64,000 nt of DNA, taken from contig NZ_JOCT01000002.1 in NCBI RefSeq assembly GCF_000717875.1, positions 248,001-312,000 on the forward strand, read 5' to 3'. Shown one piece after another: positions 8,914 through 16,669 of this stretch; position 1 is the first letter of the stretch; every line of letters begins with the position of its first letter. The notes under the pieces are model-generated. The model made no database searches, was not told the DNA's origin, and saw only the letters and a list, made by a program, of their open reading frames with translations. Position numbers and translations under genes: made by a program. This stretch comes from Streptomyces sp. NRRL S-455. Its GTDB lineage: Bacteria; Actinomycetota; Actinomycetes; Streptomycetales; Streptomycetaceae.

Positions 8914-9762
8914 CTATCGTCCGAGTTTGTACGGTGCCGGGCGCGCGTCCGGGCCGAGCCTCGCCATCGCGCGCAGGATGTGTTTCGGCGGGAGTTGCCA
9001 GCGCAGACGTGCGGGAACGCGGCGCAACAGGAGACCGGTGTGGCGCAGTTGCCGGGTGACGGTGGCGGGTGCGGGGGCCGGTCTGCCGTACAGCTCGTGG
9101 GCGTACGGCGGCAGGGAGGCGTACGCCAGTTGGGCCACGCGCCGCCACAGCACCTCGCGCGCCGGTACGAGGAGCGGGTGCGTCGGCGGGCGTAGCAGGA
9201 AGTCGTCCACCTCGCGTGCCTCGGTACCGGCGGCCAGGTGCGGGCGCACCTTCTCGAAGTACGCGGCGAGTTCGGCCCGGTCGCCGGGTACGGCTCCGGG
9301 GTCGAGGCCCACCAGTCGTGCGCTCTCCCGGTGTTCGCCGATGTAGCGGTCGGCCGCCGCATCGGTCAGGCGGAGGCCGGACCTGCGCAGGACGTCCAGG
9401 TAGGAGTCGATCTCGGCGCAGTGCACCCACAGCAGCAGGCCGGGTTCGCCGACGCCGTAGCGTTCGCCGGTGTCCGGGTCGGTCGCCGTCAGCATGCCGT
9501 GGATCTTCCGGACGCGGGCGCCCGCCCGTTCCGCGGCCTCCGTGGTGCCGTACGTCGTCGTGCCGACGAAGTTCGCGGTGCGCATGAGGCGGCCCCAGGC
9601 GTCACGCCGGAAATCGGAGTTCTGCAGGACACCGCGTACCGCGCGTGGGTGCAGGGCCTGGAGGTAGAGCGCCCGGATGCCGGCGATCCACATCATCGGG
9701 TCGCCGTGCAGCTGCCAGGTCACCGATGTCGGACCGAACAGCCCGGGATCCGCGCCGGTCAT
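8914..9762 (-). CDS. MpaB/DUF2236 family oxygenase-like protein
   Basis: A 282-residue member of the DUF2236 family, which includes MpaB-type and latex-clearing (Lcp rubber oxygenase) catalytic domains; many members bind haem b. Seen: the N-terminal block WQLHGDPMMWIAGIRALYLQ with the family His, ALHPRAVRGV, NFVGTTTYGTTEAAERAGAR and LLLWVHCAEIDSYL, all in family order. There is no signal peptide. I chose ATG at 9762 because a near-perfect GGAGGTGAG lies 5-13 nt upstream; the GTG at 9771 lies within that ribosome binding site. It is divergent from the binding-protein gene beginning at 9956, so the two share a promoter region. The substrate is unknown. Confidence 0.85.
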   Translation of the reverse strand: MTGADPGLFGPTSVTWQLHGDPMMWIAGIRALYLQALHPRAVRGVLQNSDFRRDAWGRLMRTANFVGTTTYGTTEAAERAGARVRKIHGMLTATDPDTGERYGVGEPGLLLWVHCAEIDSYLDVLRRSGLRLTDAAADRYIGEHRESARLVGLDPGAVPGDRAELAAYFEKVRPHLAAGTEAREVDDFLLRPPTHPLLVPAREVLWRRVAQLAYASLPPYAHELYGRPAPAPATVTRQLRHTGLLLRRVPARLRWQLPPKHILRAMARLGPDARPAPYKLGR

Positions 9763-9855
9763 GCGACTCACCTCCGCCCGGCGGCCACGATGACACAGTG
9801 CGGTCCCTCGGTCGACATGCGTAGACCGTCCAGTTGTTGAGATTTCACCTTGCCA

Positions 9856-9886
9856 TTGCGAACTTTGGTAAGGCTGCCCTTATATT
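9856..9886 (+). promoter_or_regulatory. probable promoter with iron-box-like operator
   Basis: A -35-like TTGCGA (9856-9861) and a -10-like TATATT (9881-9886) flank a 19-bp element at 9864-9882, TTTGGTAAGGCTGCCCTTA. It agrees at 14 of 19 positions with the IdeR/DmdR1 iron box (TTAGGTTAGGCTAACCTAA) of actinobacteria. The element occupies the spacer, as expected for a repressor site. Binding by an iron repressor is inference. Confidence 0.55.
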
Positions 9887-9955
9887 GTCGCGTGTCGATC
9901 AAGGCCCGCAGCGGTCTGCGACGGCATGCCCCCTAGAAACACGACAGGACCCCAC

Positions 9956-11464
9956 GTGCGCACCACCACCCGCGGCCTCATAGCGGTACTCGCCCTCACG
10001 CCCTTGCTGTCCGGCTGCTTCGCGCAAGGCGACAGCGGCGGAGCGGGATCGGGTGGACGGCTGCGGATCGCACTGGCCGTACCCCCGGCGCAGGCCCTGT
10101 CCCCCTACAGCAACGACGCCACCGTGCTGAGCAAGCTGTCCGTCGCCGAGGGGCTCACCGCCCTCGGCAGGAACGGTACGGCCAAGCCCGCGCTGGCGAA
10201 GTCCTGGAAGCAGGACGGCGACACCACCTGGACCTTCGAGCTGCGCAAGGCCGAGTTCCAGGACGGCACCGAGCTCACCGCCCAGGCCGTCGTCAACGCG
10301 CTCGGCCACGCCGGCTCGGCCAAGCCCAAGCCCCGTGTCCTGAGCGACGTGACCCTGACCGCCAAGGCCGAGGACGCCGACACCGTCACCCTGACCACCA
10401 AGTCACCCGACCCGGTGCTGCCGCTTCGGCTGGCCAGCCCCGCGCTCGCGATCCTGTCCGCGAAGGCGTACGCGAAGGACGGCACCGTGAGCCCGGTCGG
10501 CACCGGAACCGGCCCGTTCGAGATCACCCGGCTGAACGGCAAAACCAAGGCGAGGCTCGACCGCTTCGACGGCTACTGGGGCGGCAAGGCGAAGGCACCG
10601 GGCATCGACGTGAGCTGGATCGCGGACGGCACGGCCCGCGCCAACGCGCTGCGCGGCGGCGAGGCCGACATCGCCGAGTGGATCCCCACCGCCCAGGCGA
10701 AGCTGCTGCCCGAGGGCACCCGGCGCGAAGTGCCCTCGGTGCGCACCGACAGCCTGATCCTCAACACCCGCAGCGGCCTGTTCACCGATCCCGCGCTGCG
10801 TTCCGCCGCCCGCGAGGCCGTCGACGGTGCCGCGCTGGTCGACTCCGTCTTCGGCGGATACGCCGACCCCGGGAAGGGGCTGTTCGGGCCCGCCGTCCCC
10901 TGGGCCGCGGACAAGCGGGTGGCCGTGACCGGCCGCGCCGAGGCCGCTTCCCACGCCCGGGTGAAGGCCGAGACCAAGGGCAGGACGCTGCGGCTGGCCA
11001 CCTACACCAACCGGGCGGAGCTTCCCGAGGCCGCGACCGTGCTCCAGCAGCAGTTGGAGAAGGCCGGGTTCACGGTGAAGCAGGACGTGCGCGAGTACAC
11101 GCAGATGGAGGCCGACCTGCTCGCCGGGAAGTACGACGCCCTCGTCTTCTCCCGGGTGACCCTCCTCGACACCGGTGACGCGGTCGACTACCTCGCCAGC
11201 GACTTCACCAGCGACGGTGTCTACAACATCGCCGGCCTCAAGGACGCCGCGGTGGACAAGGCCATCCGGGCCGCGGCCGCGGAGCGCGACACGGAGCGCC
11301 GGCAGGAGAAGATCATGCGGGCGGAGGCGGACATCCTGCGCACCGACGCCGTGGTTCCGCTGGTCCACGAGCAGGCGGTCCAGGGCATCGCGACCGACGT
11401 CGAGGGTGTGATCCTCGACCCGCGCGAGCGTTCCCTGGTCGACGTCGACACGCGTCTGAAGTAG
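9956..11464 (+). CDS. ABC transporter family-5 substrate-binding lipoprotein
   Basis: A 502-residue extracytoplasmic solute-binding protein of the peptide/nickel/opine class (SBP_bac_5). The N-terminus is a lipoprotein signal with the lipobox LLSGC. The body shows the family pattern: a VAEGLTAL start, the core SWKQDGDTTWTFELRK...FQDGTELTAQ, and GTGPFEI near the hinge. I chose GTG at 9956, preceded by AGGA, because the upstream ATG at 9926 would put polar residues ahead of the signal peptide. It lies 4 bp upstream of the fused permease gene and forms an operon with it; no ATPase gene is nearby, so the energising subunit must be encoded elsewhere. The iron-box-like operator suggests a metal-chelate or siderophore-related ligand (inference); a peptide ligand is the alternative. 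Confidence 0.9.
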   Translation: MRTTTRGLIAVLALTPLLSGCFAQGDSGGAGSGGRLRIALAVPPAQALSPYSNDATVLSKLSVAEGLTALGRNGTAKPALAKSWKQDGDTTWTFELRKAEFQDGTELTAQAVVNALGHAGSAKPKPRVLSDVTLTAKAEDADTVTLTTKSPDPVLPLRLASPALAILSAKAYAKDGTVSPVGTGTGPFEITRLNGKTKARLDRFDGYWGGKAKAPGIDVSWIADGTARANALRGGEADIAEWIPTAQAKLLPEGTRREVPSVRTDSLILNTRSGLFTDPALRSAAREAVDGAALVDSVFGGYADPGKGLFGPAVPWAADKRVAVTGRAEAASHARVKAETKGRTLRLATYTNRAELPEAATVLQQQLEKAGFTVKQDVREYTQMEADLLAGKYDALVFSRVTLLDTGDAVDYLASDFTSDGVYNIAGLKDAAVDKAIRAAAAERDTERRQEKIMRAEADILRTDAVVPLVHEQAVQGIATDVEGVILDPRERSLVDVDTRLK

Positions 11465-11468
11465 CCGC

Positions 11469-13226
11469 ATGAGTCTCGCGCACGCCCCCACCGCCGCCCG
11501 CCTGTCCCTCTGGCCGGCGGCGGTCGGCCGTGTGCTCGCGGGAGTGGCGCTGCTCGGTGCGGTGGCGCTGCTGCCGTGGCTGTCCGGGACGGACCCGGCG
11601 CGCACGGTGCTGCGGGCCCGCTCCGCCGACCAGAACCCGACACCGGCCGAGCTGTCGCTCGTACGGGAAGAGTTGGGGCTGGACGAGGGACCGCTCGCTC
11701 ATCTCGCGCACTGGCTGGGCGGCCTGCCGCGCGGGGACGCGGGCGTCTCGTGGGTCTCGGGCGAGCCGGTGATGCCGCAGGTGGGGGCCGCGCTGTCGGT
11801 CTCGCTGACACTGATGCTGGGTGCGTTCGCGGTCACGGTCGCGGTGGCCGCGCTGGTGTGCGCCCGTACGGTCTTCCTCGGCTCCCGGCGCCGGCTTCGG
11901 CGGGACCGGTCGGGCGCCACGGCCGCCGTGCTGGCCGCGCTGCCCAAGTTCCTGCTCGCCTCGGTACTGGCCACGGTGTGCGGGGTGTGGTGGGGGTGGT
12001 TCCCGTCCAGCGGGTGGGAGGGGCCGCAGTCGATGGTGCTGCCCTCACTGGCCCTCGGCGTCCCGTCGGGCGCGGTGCTCGGCGGTCTGCTCGATCAGGC
12101 GCTGCCCGCGGCCTTCGGCGAACCGTGGGCGCGCACGGCGTACGCCGTGGGGCTCCCGCCCGGCCACATCGCCCGCGACGCGCTGCGCCGTACCCTGCCC
12201 GGCATGCTGCCCCAGCTGCTGCCGACCGTCGTCGGTCTGGTCGGCGGCGCGGTCGCCGTGGAGAAGATCTTCAATGTCCCGGGGCTCGGCCGGCTCGCCC
12301 TGGAGGCCGCCGTCGCGCAGGACCTCCCGGTGCTGCAGACCACGACGCTGGCGTTGGTCCTGCTGGGCGTGGGTGCCGGCATGCTGATCCGGGCCCTTCG
12401 CCACTCGCTCCTGGGCCGTCCGCTGCGCGAGGGCGCCCTGCCCGCCCTGCACCGCCCTCCGCTCATCCCGCCGCGCTCCCTGCGCTGGCTCACCGCCGCC
12501 TGCGCGCTCGCCCTGCTCTCCCTCGTCACGGCGGGCCTGCTGCGCGACCCGCTGCAGGTCGACACCGCGGCCCGGCTGCTGCCCCCGTCCCCCGGACACC
12601 CCCTGGGCACGGACGCGTTGGGCCGGGACCTGCTGGCCCGGCTGGGCCACGGGGCGCTGCGCACCGCGGGCGTCGCCCTCACCGTGACCGTGATCAGCGC
12701 CGTCACCGGGCTCCTGCTGGGCATGGCCCCGCGGGCGAGCGCCGGTCCCACGGAGGTGGTGTCGACGCTGCCCGCCGTCCTCACCGGGCTGCTGATCGCG
12801 GGCGTGACCGGCCCGTCGGTGTGGGGAGCGGCGTGCGCGGTCTGCGTGGTCGGCTGGAGCCCCTACGCCGCGCAGACCGCGGCGCTGCTGGAACAGGAAC
12901 GCGCGAGCGGTCACATCGCCGCGTCCGTCGCACTCGGCGCGGGGCGACCGCACCTGCTGCGCCGCCACCTGCTCCCCGCGGTCGCACCGGCCCTCGTCCG
13001 CAACGCCCTGCTGCGGCTGCCCACCACCGTCCTGGTGCTGGCCTCGCTCGGCTTCCTCGGCCTGGGTGAACAGCCGCCCACACCCGAGTGGGGCCGGCTG
13101 CTGTCGGAGAATCAGCCGTACGCCGAACTGGCCCCCTGGACGGTGCTGGGCCCGGCCGCCGCGCTGGTGGTGCTGTCCGTGCTGGCGGTGACGGCCGGCG
13201 TGCTGGGACGCGAGAAGGGCGAGTAG
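11469..13226 (+). CDS. fused DppB-DppC-type ABC permease
   Basis: A 585-residue integral membrane protein in which both permease subunits of a family-5 ABC importer are joined. The first half (about 1-310) has DppB features: an N-terminal TM, VREELGLDEGPLAHLAHWLGG, and the cytoplasmic EAA-like loop AYAVGLPPGHIARDALRRTL with VGGAVAVEKIFNVPGLG. The second half (about 330-585) has DppC features: PPSPGHPLGTDALGRDLLAR, a second EAA loop ASVALGAGRPHLLRRHLLP, and LGFLGLGEQPPTPEWG. About ten or more hydrophobic segments are visible. Separate permeases are usually about 300 residues each, so this length fits a true fusion with a short linker near residues 315-335. It starts 4 bp after the binding-protein stop. 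A strong hairpin follows its stop. Confidence 0.9.
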   Translation: MSLAHAPTAARLSLWPAAVGRVLAGVALLGAVALLPWLSGTDPARTVLRARSADQNPTPAELSLVREELGLDEGPLAHLAHWLGGLPRGDAGVSWVSGEPVMPQVGAALSVSLTLMLGAFAVTVAVAALVCARTVFLGSRRRLRRDRSGATAAVLAALPKFLLASVLATVCGVWWGWFPSSGWEGPQSMVLPSLALGVPSGAVLGGLLDQALPAAFGEPWARTAYAVGLPPGHIARDALRRTLPGMLPQLLPTVVGLVGGAVAVEKIFNVPGLGRLALEAAVAQDLPVLQTTTLALVLLGVGAGMLIRALRHSLLGRPLREGALPALHRPPLIPPRSLRWLTAACALALLSLVTAGLLRDPLQVDTAARLLPPSPGHPLGTDALGRDLLARLGHGALRTAGVALTVTVISAVTGLLLGMAPRASAGPTEVVSTLPAVLTGLLIAGVTGPSVWGAACAVCVVGWSPYAAQTAALLEQERASGHIAASVALGAGRPHLLRRHLLPAVAPALVRNALLRLPTTVLVLASLGFLGLGEQPPTPEWGRLLSENQPYAELAPWTVLGPAAALVVLSVLAVTAGVLGREKGE

Positions 13227-13267
13227 CAGGCGGCCCGCCCCGTGGTGTCCACGAGGCGGGCCGCCTG
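13227..13267 (+). terminator. rho-independent-like terminator of the ABC operon
   Basis: Perfect 13-bp inverted repeat CAGGCGGCCCGCC (13227-13239) and GGCGGGCCGCCTG (13255-13267) immediately after the permease stop. There is no U-tract, as is usual in Streptomyces. Confidence 0.8.
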
Positions 13268-13281
13268 ATGCTCGCCGTTCC

Positions 13282-13362
13282 TCACTCGTCGAGCATGTGG
13301 CTCTCGTCGTCGCGCAGAACGTACTTCAGGTCGGCATCACGCCTGGCGGCAAGCCGGCCCAA
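13282..13362 (-). CDS. candidate 26-codon ORF or gene remnant
   Basis: A minus-strand TTG start at 13362 sits close behind GGAGGGGG and gives 26 residues ending YVLRDDESHMLDE. The composition looks coding (charged, G/C in third positions), but the ribosome-site spacing is tight and no family is recognised. It may be the tail of a lost gene. It lies in the 171-bp gap between the ABC-operon terminator and the flavin-reductase-like gene. Confidence 0.25.
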   Translation of the reverse strand: MGRLAARRDADLKYVLRDDESHMLDE

Positions 13363-13397
13363 CCCCCTCCGGGGGCGGGCGGCGACGAGCGCGCCGC

Positions 13398-14318
13398 CTA
13401 CCGGTCGGCCGCGGTGATGCGGCGTCCGGTGAGGGTGACGGGGCGGATCGACACCCACATCTCACGTTCACCGCCCGCCCATGGCGTGGTGTGCGCGCCC
13501 CGGCTGAGCGCCCGTATGGCGTCGGGGTCCGTGACGACGCTCGCCGGTCCCACGGCGAGCACGCTCCAGCCCCGGCTCAGGGCCTCGTCCACGTGGTCGA
13601 CCTCGAAGGCGACGTCCGTCCCCACGGACGCCGCAGGCACCGAGTCGGGCGCGGTCCGGAAGACGATCGCCTCGTCGACGACCTCGTAGTTGACCGGGAC
13701 GACCGCCGGGCGGCCGTCGGACGCCGTGATCGCGATCCGTCCCACGCCGTGCGTGGAGAGCAGGGTGCGGCATTCCGCCGGGGTGAGGTCACGCAGCCGC
13801 GGTTGCAGCAGCGCGTGCCCCTGACCGGGCGGGAGGTCGCCGCCTCCACCGCGCAGTGAGCCGACGGTGGTGCCCAGGGCGTGGGCCAGCCTGATGAGCG
13901 TCGCCACACTCGGGTCGGCGGGCCGCTCCTCCACGTACGCCAGGTACTCCGGCGACATGCGGGCGCGACGCGCCATTTCCTCCCTGCTCAGCCGCTGTCT
14001 CCGGCGTTCGGCGGCGACGCGGCGTCCGATGTCTCCGGGGCGGGGCGTTGTGGTGGGCGGGCCAGCCGGGGGCGAGGCCTGCGCCGGGGCCGTCTGCGGC
14101 TGGGAGGTACCGTCCGTGGTGCCGGGCTCGTGCTCGAGGTGACGGATGTGGGCGTCGGGCCCGGGGAAGACGAGCGTCACCTCGTCCGTGTCCGACCAGC
14201 GCACGTCGTAGGGAGGCGTCCCGTCCGGGTGGTGCAGTCCGACGATCTCGCCGTCACGCCTGGCGGCACCGGTCGTCGGGCTTTCGATGACGAGCTGGTC
14301 GCCGAGATGAGCATGCAT
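13398..14318 (-). CDS. DUF1918 - helix-turn-helix - flavin-reductase-like (PNPOx fold) regulator
   Basis: A 306-residue three-module protein. Residues about 1-60 are DUF1918 (MHAHLGDQLVIESP...PPYDVRWSDT). About 95-150 is an Xre-type helix-turn-helix (GRRVAAERRRQRLSREEMARR, split by MSPEYLAYVE). About 175-305 is a pyridoxamine-5'-phosphate-oxidase-fold domain (LSTHGVGRIAIT, VPVNYEVVDEAIVFRT, VAFEVDHVDEA). This architecture, a DNA-binding domain coupled to a likely flavin or F420 sensor domain, suggests a redox-responsive regulator (inference). The start is ATG at 14318; GTG at 14324 is possible. A paralogue lies at 33272-34155 but is frameshifted. It heads the stress island and is followed by no same-strand partner. 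Confidence 0.85.
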   Translation of the reverse strand: MHAHLGDQLVIESPTTGAARRDGEIVGLHHPDGTPPYDVRWSDTDEVTLVFPGPDAHIRHLEHEPGTTDGTSQPQTAPAQASPPAGPPTTTPRPGDIGRRVAAERRRQRLSREEMARRARMSPEYLAYVEERPADPSVATLIRLAHALGTTVGSLRGGGGDLPPGQGHALLQPRLRDLTPAECRTLLSTHGVGRIAITASDGRPAVVPVNYEVVDEAIVFRTAPDSVPAASVGTDVAFEVDHVDEALSRGWSVLAVGPASVVTDPDAIRALSRGAHTTPWAGGEREMWVSIRPVTLTGRRITAADR

Positions 14319-14382
14319 GACCACTGCTCTCTCTTTCGTGGTAGTGCTGTCGCGTCCCCCGGGGTCGCTGGGCTCCCTGTGG

Positions 14383-14670
14383 TCACATGAGCCACGCGGC
14401 GGCCTCGCGGCTGCGCAGCCGTGTCGCGCCCATGCCCTCGATGTCGTGCTCGGCGGCGTCCAGGAGCCGCTGGGCGAGGTCCCTCATGGCCCGGCCGGCC
14501 GCGAGTTCGTCGCCGATCTCCGGCACGTTCGTGTCCGCCGGGTGGCAGTGCGCCGTTCCGTGGCCGGTGAGCGAGGCGGTTCCGGTGTCCAGCACGGCTC
14601 GTGCCCTGGTCGTTCCCTCGTCGTCCTCCGAGAGATGGAGCCGGACGTTCCAGTCCAGGGTGTGCGGCAT
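14383..14670 (-). CDS. DUF1876 family small protein
   Basis: A 95-residue soluble protein matching the DUF1876 pattern: MPHTLDWNVRLHLSEDDEGTT at the start, then ARAVLDTGTASLTGHGTAHCHP, and ELAAGRAMRDLAQRLLD. The family is common in actinobacteria within hypoxia/dormancy clusters and its biochemical role is unknown. The start ATG at 14670 is chosen because AGGAGGG lies 7 nt upstream; longer upstream reading in this frame is shadow of the neighbouring gene. It lies between the DUF1918-HTH gene and the Rv1733c-like gene on the same strand, and fits the DevR-type island by content. Confidence 0.85.
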   Translation of the reverse strand: MPHTLDWNVRLHLSEDDEGTTRARAVLDTGTASLTGHGTAHCHPADTNVPEIGDELAAGRAMRDLAQRLLDAAEHDIEGMGATRLRSREAAAWLM

Positions 14671-14731
14671 CGCGGCCCTCCTCATCCCGGTCCGGACGGA
14701 TGTGGTCCGGACGTGCCGGGCTGCCCGCCGG

Positions 14732-15334
14732 TCAGTGGCGGAAGCGCTCGGACCACCGCGGTTCCAGCAGATCCCACTCGGCGTCCCACTGCGCATACCT
14801 CCTCCGGTCGAGGGCCAGGCCGACACCCGCGCGCACCGCGTAGACGCCGATGAACATGCCGATGGCCGCCATGCCGCCCAGGAAGCAGCCGTTGCTCCAC
14901 GCGGTGGCCGCCGTAACCGGCCGGTCCGTGACGGTTCCGTCCCGGTCCACCCAGATCCGTACGGTGGCGCCCTGGGGCGTTCCGGGCTTGACCAGGGTGG
15001 TTCCGGTCCTGACGGTGCCGTTCTCCTCCGCCCAGCGGACCTGCGCCGGCTGCCTGGTCGCTTCGCCGTCGTCCGCGACGCTCGACGTCAGCCGGGCGGT
15101 GACCTCGTGTCGCTGCGCGTTCTGGGCGTGCACGGTACGCATCGTGGACTCGTAGGCCGTCAGCCCCGCGCCGATCGCGGCCAGCGGCAGTCCGACGACG
15201 AGGACGATCATCAGGAACCGGCGGAACCAGGATTCGAACCTGTCGGACGGGCGCCTCAACGGGTTCGACCGCGCTCCCCCGTGGTGCTTGCGGGGCGGCG
15301 GACCTGATGTGTTCGGCGAACCTGACGTGCTCAT
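14732..15334 (-). CDS. Rv1733c-like two-TM membrane protein
   Basis: A 200-residue membrane protein. One TM lies near residues 38-60 (FLMIVLVVGLPLAAIGAGLTAY) and a second near 146-168 (CFLGGMAAIGMFIGVYAVRAG). They flank an extracytoplasmic domain with RIWVDRDGTVTDRPVT, the layout of the mycobacterial DosR-regulon protein Rv1733c and its Streptomyces homologues. Function is unknown in the family. The gene is divergent from a universal stress protein gene, and two DevR-box-like palindromes lie 78-113 bp upstream of its start, so co-induction in hypoxia is a reasonable inference. Confidence 0.8.
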   Translation of the reverse strand: MSTSGSPNTSGPPPRKHHGGARSNPLRRPSDRFESWFRRFLMIVLVVGLPLAAIGAGLTAYESTMRTVHAQNAQRHEVTARLTSSVADDGEATRQPAQVRWAEENGTVRTGTTLVKPGTPQGATVRIWVDRDGTVTDRPVTAATAWSNGCFLGGMAAIGMFIGVYAVRAGVGLALDRRRYAQWDAEWDLLEPRWSERFRH

Positions 15335-15411
15335 GAGCCGACCTCCGGCAGGTCGCTGATCCGTTCTCCACCACCTGGTCCCACCTTCGAACGGCAGCGC
15401 GCTCGGTCACA

Positions 15412-15447
15412 GGGCCGAAGGTCCCGGCATGCCCGGACTTCGGTCCC
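15412..15447. promoter_or_regulatory. tandem DevR/OsdR-box-like palindromes
   Basis: GGGCCGAAGGTCCC (15412-15425) and CGGACTTCGGTCCC (15434-15447), 22 bp centre to centre, lie between divergent genes (Rv1733c-like and universal stress protein). Both resemble the core GGGACTWWAGTCCC of the mycobacterial DevR box. Assignment to a DevR-like regulator is inference from sequence and context. Confidence 0.65.
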
Positions 15448-15644
15448 CTCGGACGGCCCCGGCTCCGGAGAGTGCCCGGGTGACCTCTGGGGCAAAGCCG
15501 ACGCGTTGGATGTGGTCAGGGAAGGTCGCCCACTCGGGGTGACACGTCGCGCCGTTCACCGCCCTGCCGCTTCCTGGAGGCAGGCGAGCTTCACCGGGGT
15601 GAACCTGGAGGGTGAACCGGTGTCGGCATCTGCACGAAGGAGAC

Positions 15645-16529
15645 ATGGTGCATGGTCTCGTGATCGTGGGCGTGGACGGTTCGGCGTCGAGTCTTGCCGC
15701 GGCTGAGGTCGCCGCGCGGGAGGCGCGCTCGCGCGGGGCCGGGCTGCGGGTGGTGCACGCGATCGTCCCGCCAACGGCGCTCGTGTCGTCGGGGGCATCA
15801 CACCCGGGGCCACCGGAAGGCGATCAGCGGAACAGGGCCGATGTGCTGGTGGCCGAGGCGGTCGAGCGGGCGCGGGCGGCGGCGCCGGACGTCGATGTGC
15901 GTCATGTCGTGGTCGCCGCCGAGCCGTTGACGGTTCTGGAGGCCCAGTCGCGCAACGCGGATCTGATGGTCGTCGGGTCCCGGGGCAGGGGCGGGTTCGT
16001 CGGCCTGCTGGTGGGGTCGAACGCGGTGCATCTGGCGGCGCACGGTTCATGTCCCGTCCTGGTCGTGCGCGAGCCGCCGCACAGCGACGGACCGGTGGTG
16101 CTGGGCGTCGACGGCTCGCCGGCAGGGCGGAGGGCCGTCGACTTCGCCTTCGCCGAGGCCGCGGTGCGGGACGCGCCGCTGGTGGCCCTGCACTGCTGGA
16201 CCGCGTGGAGCGGCACGATGCCCGCGTCGCAGGAGGCCGCGACACCGTACGCGAATCCGTCGGAAGCCCTCGCCGAGGAGGCGGAGCGGGTGCTGTCCAA
16301 GGCCCTGGCGGGCCCTCAAGAGCGCCATCCGGGTGTGACGGTGCAGCCCAGGGTGGTGCACGGTGGGACGCGGGAGACGCTCATCGAGGCGAGCCGCTCG
16401 GCTCAGCTGGTCGTGGTCGGCACGCGGGGGCGCGGCGGATTCGCCGGGCTGCTGCTGGGGTCGGTCAGCCAGGCGGTGCTGCACCACGCGCACTGTCCCG
16501 TCGCGGTCGTACGGGGAGAGCGCCGCTGA
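15645..16529 (+). CDS. two-domain universal stress protein
   Basis: A 294-residue cytoplasmic protein with two tandem UspA domains. Domain 1 starts VIVGVDGSASS and ends with the ATP-loop pattern GSRGRGGFVGLLVGS. Domain 2 starts VVLGVDGSPAG and carries GTRGRGGFAGLLLGS. Both keep the G-x2-G-x9-G-S ATP-binding spacing, so it should be an ATP-binding USP. Such proteins modulate survival in hypoxia or stationary phase. The start is ATG at 15645 with AAGGAG 4-9 nt upstream; an earlier ATG at 15612 has no ribosome site. Paired DevR-box-like sites lie about 200 bp upstream. Confidence 0.93.
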   Translation: MVHGLVIVGVDGSASSLAAAEVAAREARSRGAGLRVVHAIVPPTALVSSGASHPGPPEGDQRNRADVLVAEAVERARAAAPDVDVRHVVVAAEPLTVLEAQSRNADLMVVGSRGRGGFVGLLVGSNAVHLAAHGSCPVLVVREPPHSDGPVVLGVDGSPAGRRAVDFAFAEAAVRDAPLVALHCWTAWSGTMPASQEAATPYANPSEALAEEAERVLSKALAGPQERHPGVTVQPRVVHGGTRETLIEASRSAQLVVVGTRGRGGFAGLLLGSVSQAVLHHAHCPVAVVRGERR

Positions 16530-16572
16530 GGGTGCGCAGTCGCCGCGAGCCGCTGCCGTGACGCCCCGTCCC

Positions 16573-16607
16573 GGGACCGTCGGTCCTTCCCCGTGCCCGA
16601 CCGGCCC
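16573..16607. promoter_or_regulatory. DevR/OsdR-box-like palindrome, with weaker second copy
   Basis: GGGACCGTCGGTCC (16573-16586) is a near-palindrome of the island's motif. A weaker copy TGCCCGACCGGCCC follows at 16594-16607, 21 bp away. They lie 63-97 bp upstream of the acyl-CoA synthetase-acetyltransferase gene, which begins a four-gene plus-strand run. Confidence 0.5.
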
Positions 16608-16669
16608 ATCGGCTCGCGGCCTCGCGAGGCCGAGGCTGAAAGGGCGGCCCCGCTGACGAAAGGCATGCC

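Noticed and set aside
15225..15245. tRNA T-arm-like sequence (GGATTCGAACCTG) on the plus strand
   Set aside because: It lies inside the Rv1733c-like coding sequence and has no matching acceptor stem, D-arm or anticodon arm around it.
15461..15500. Third DevR-like box (GGGTGACCTCTGGGGC) upstream of the USP gene
   Set aside because: Too few matches to the island motif and no dyad symmetry.
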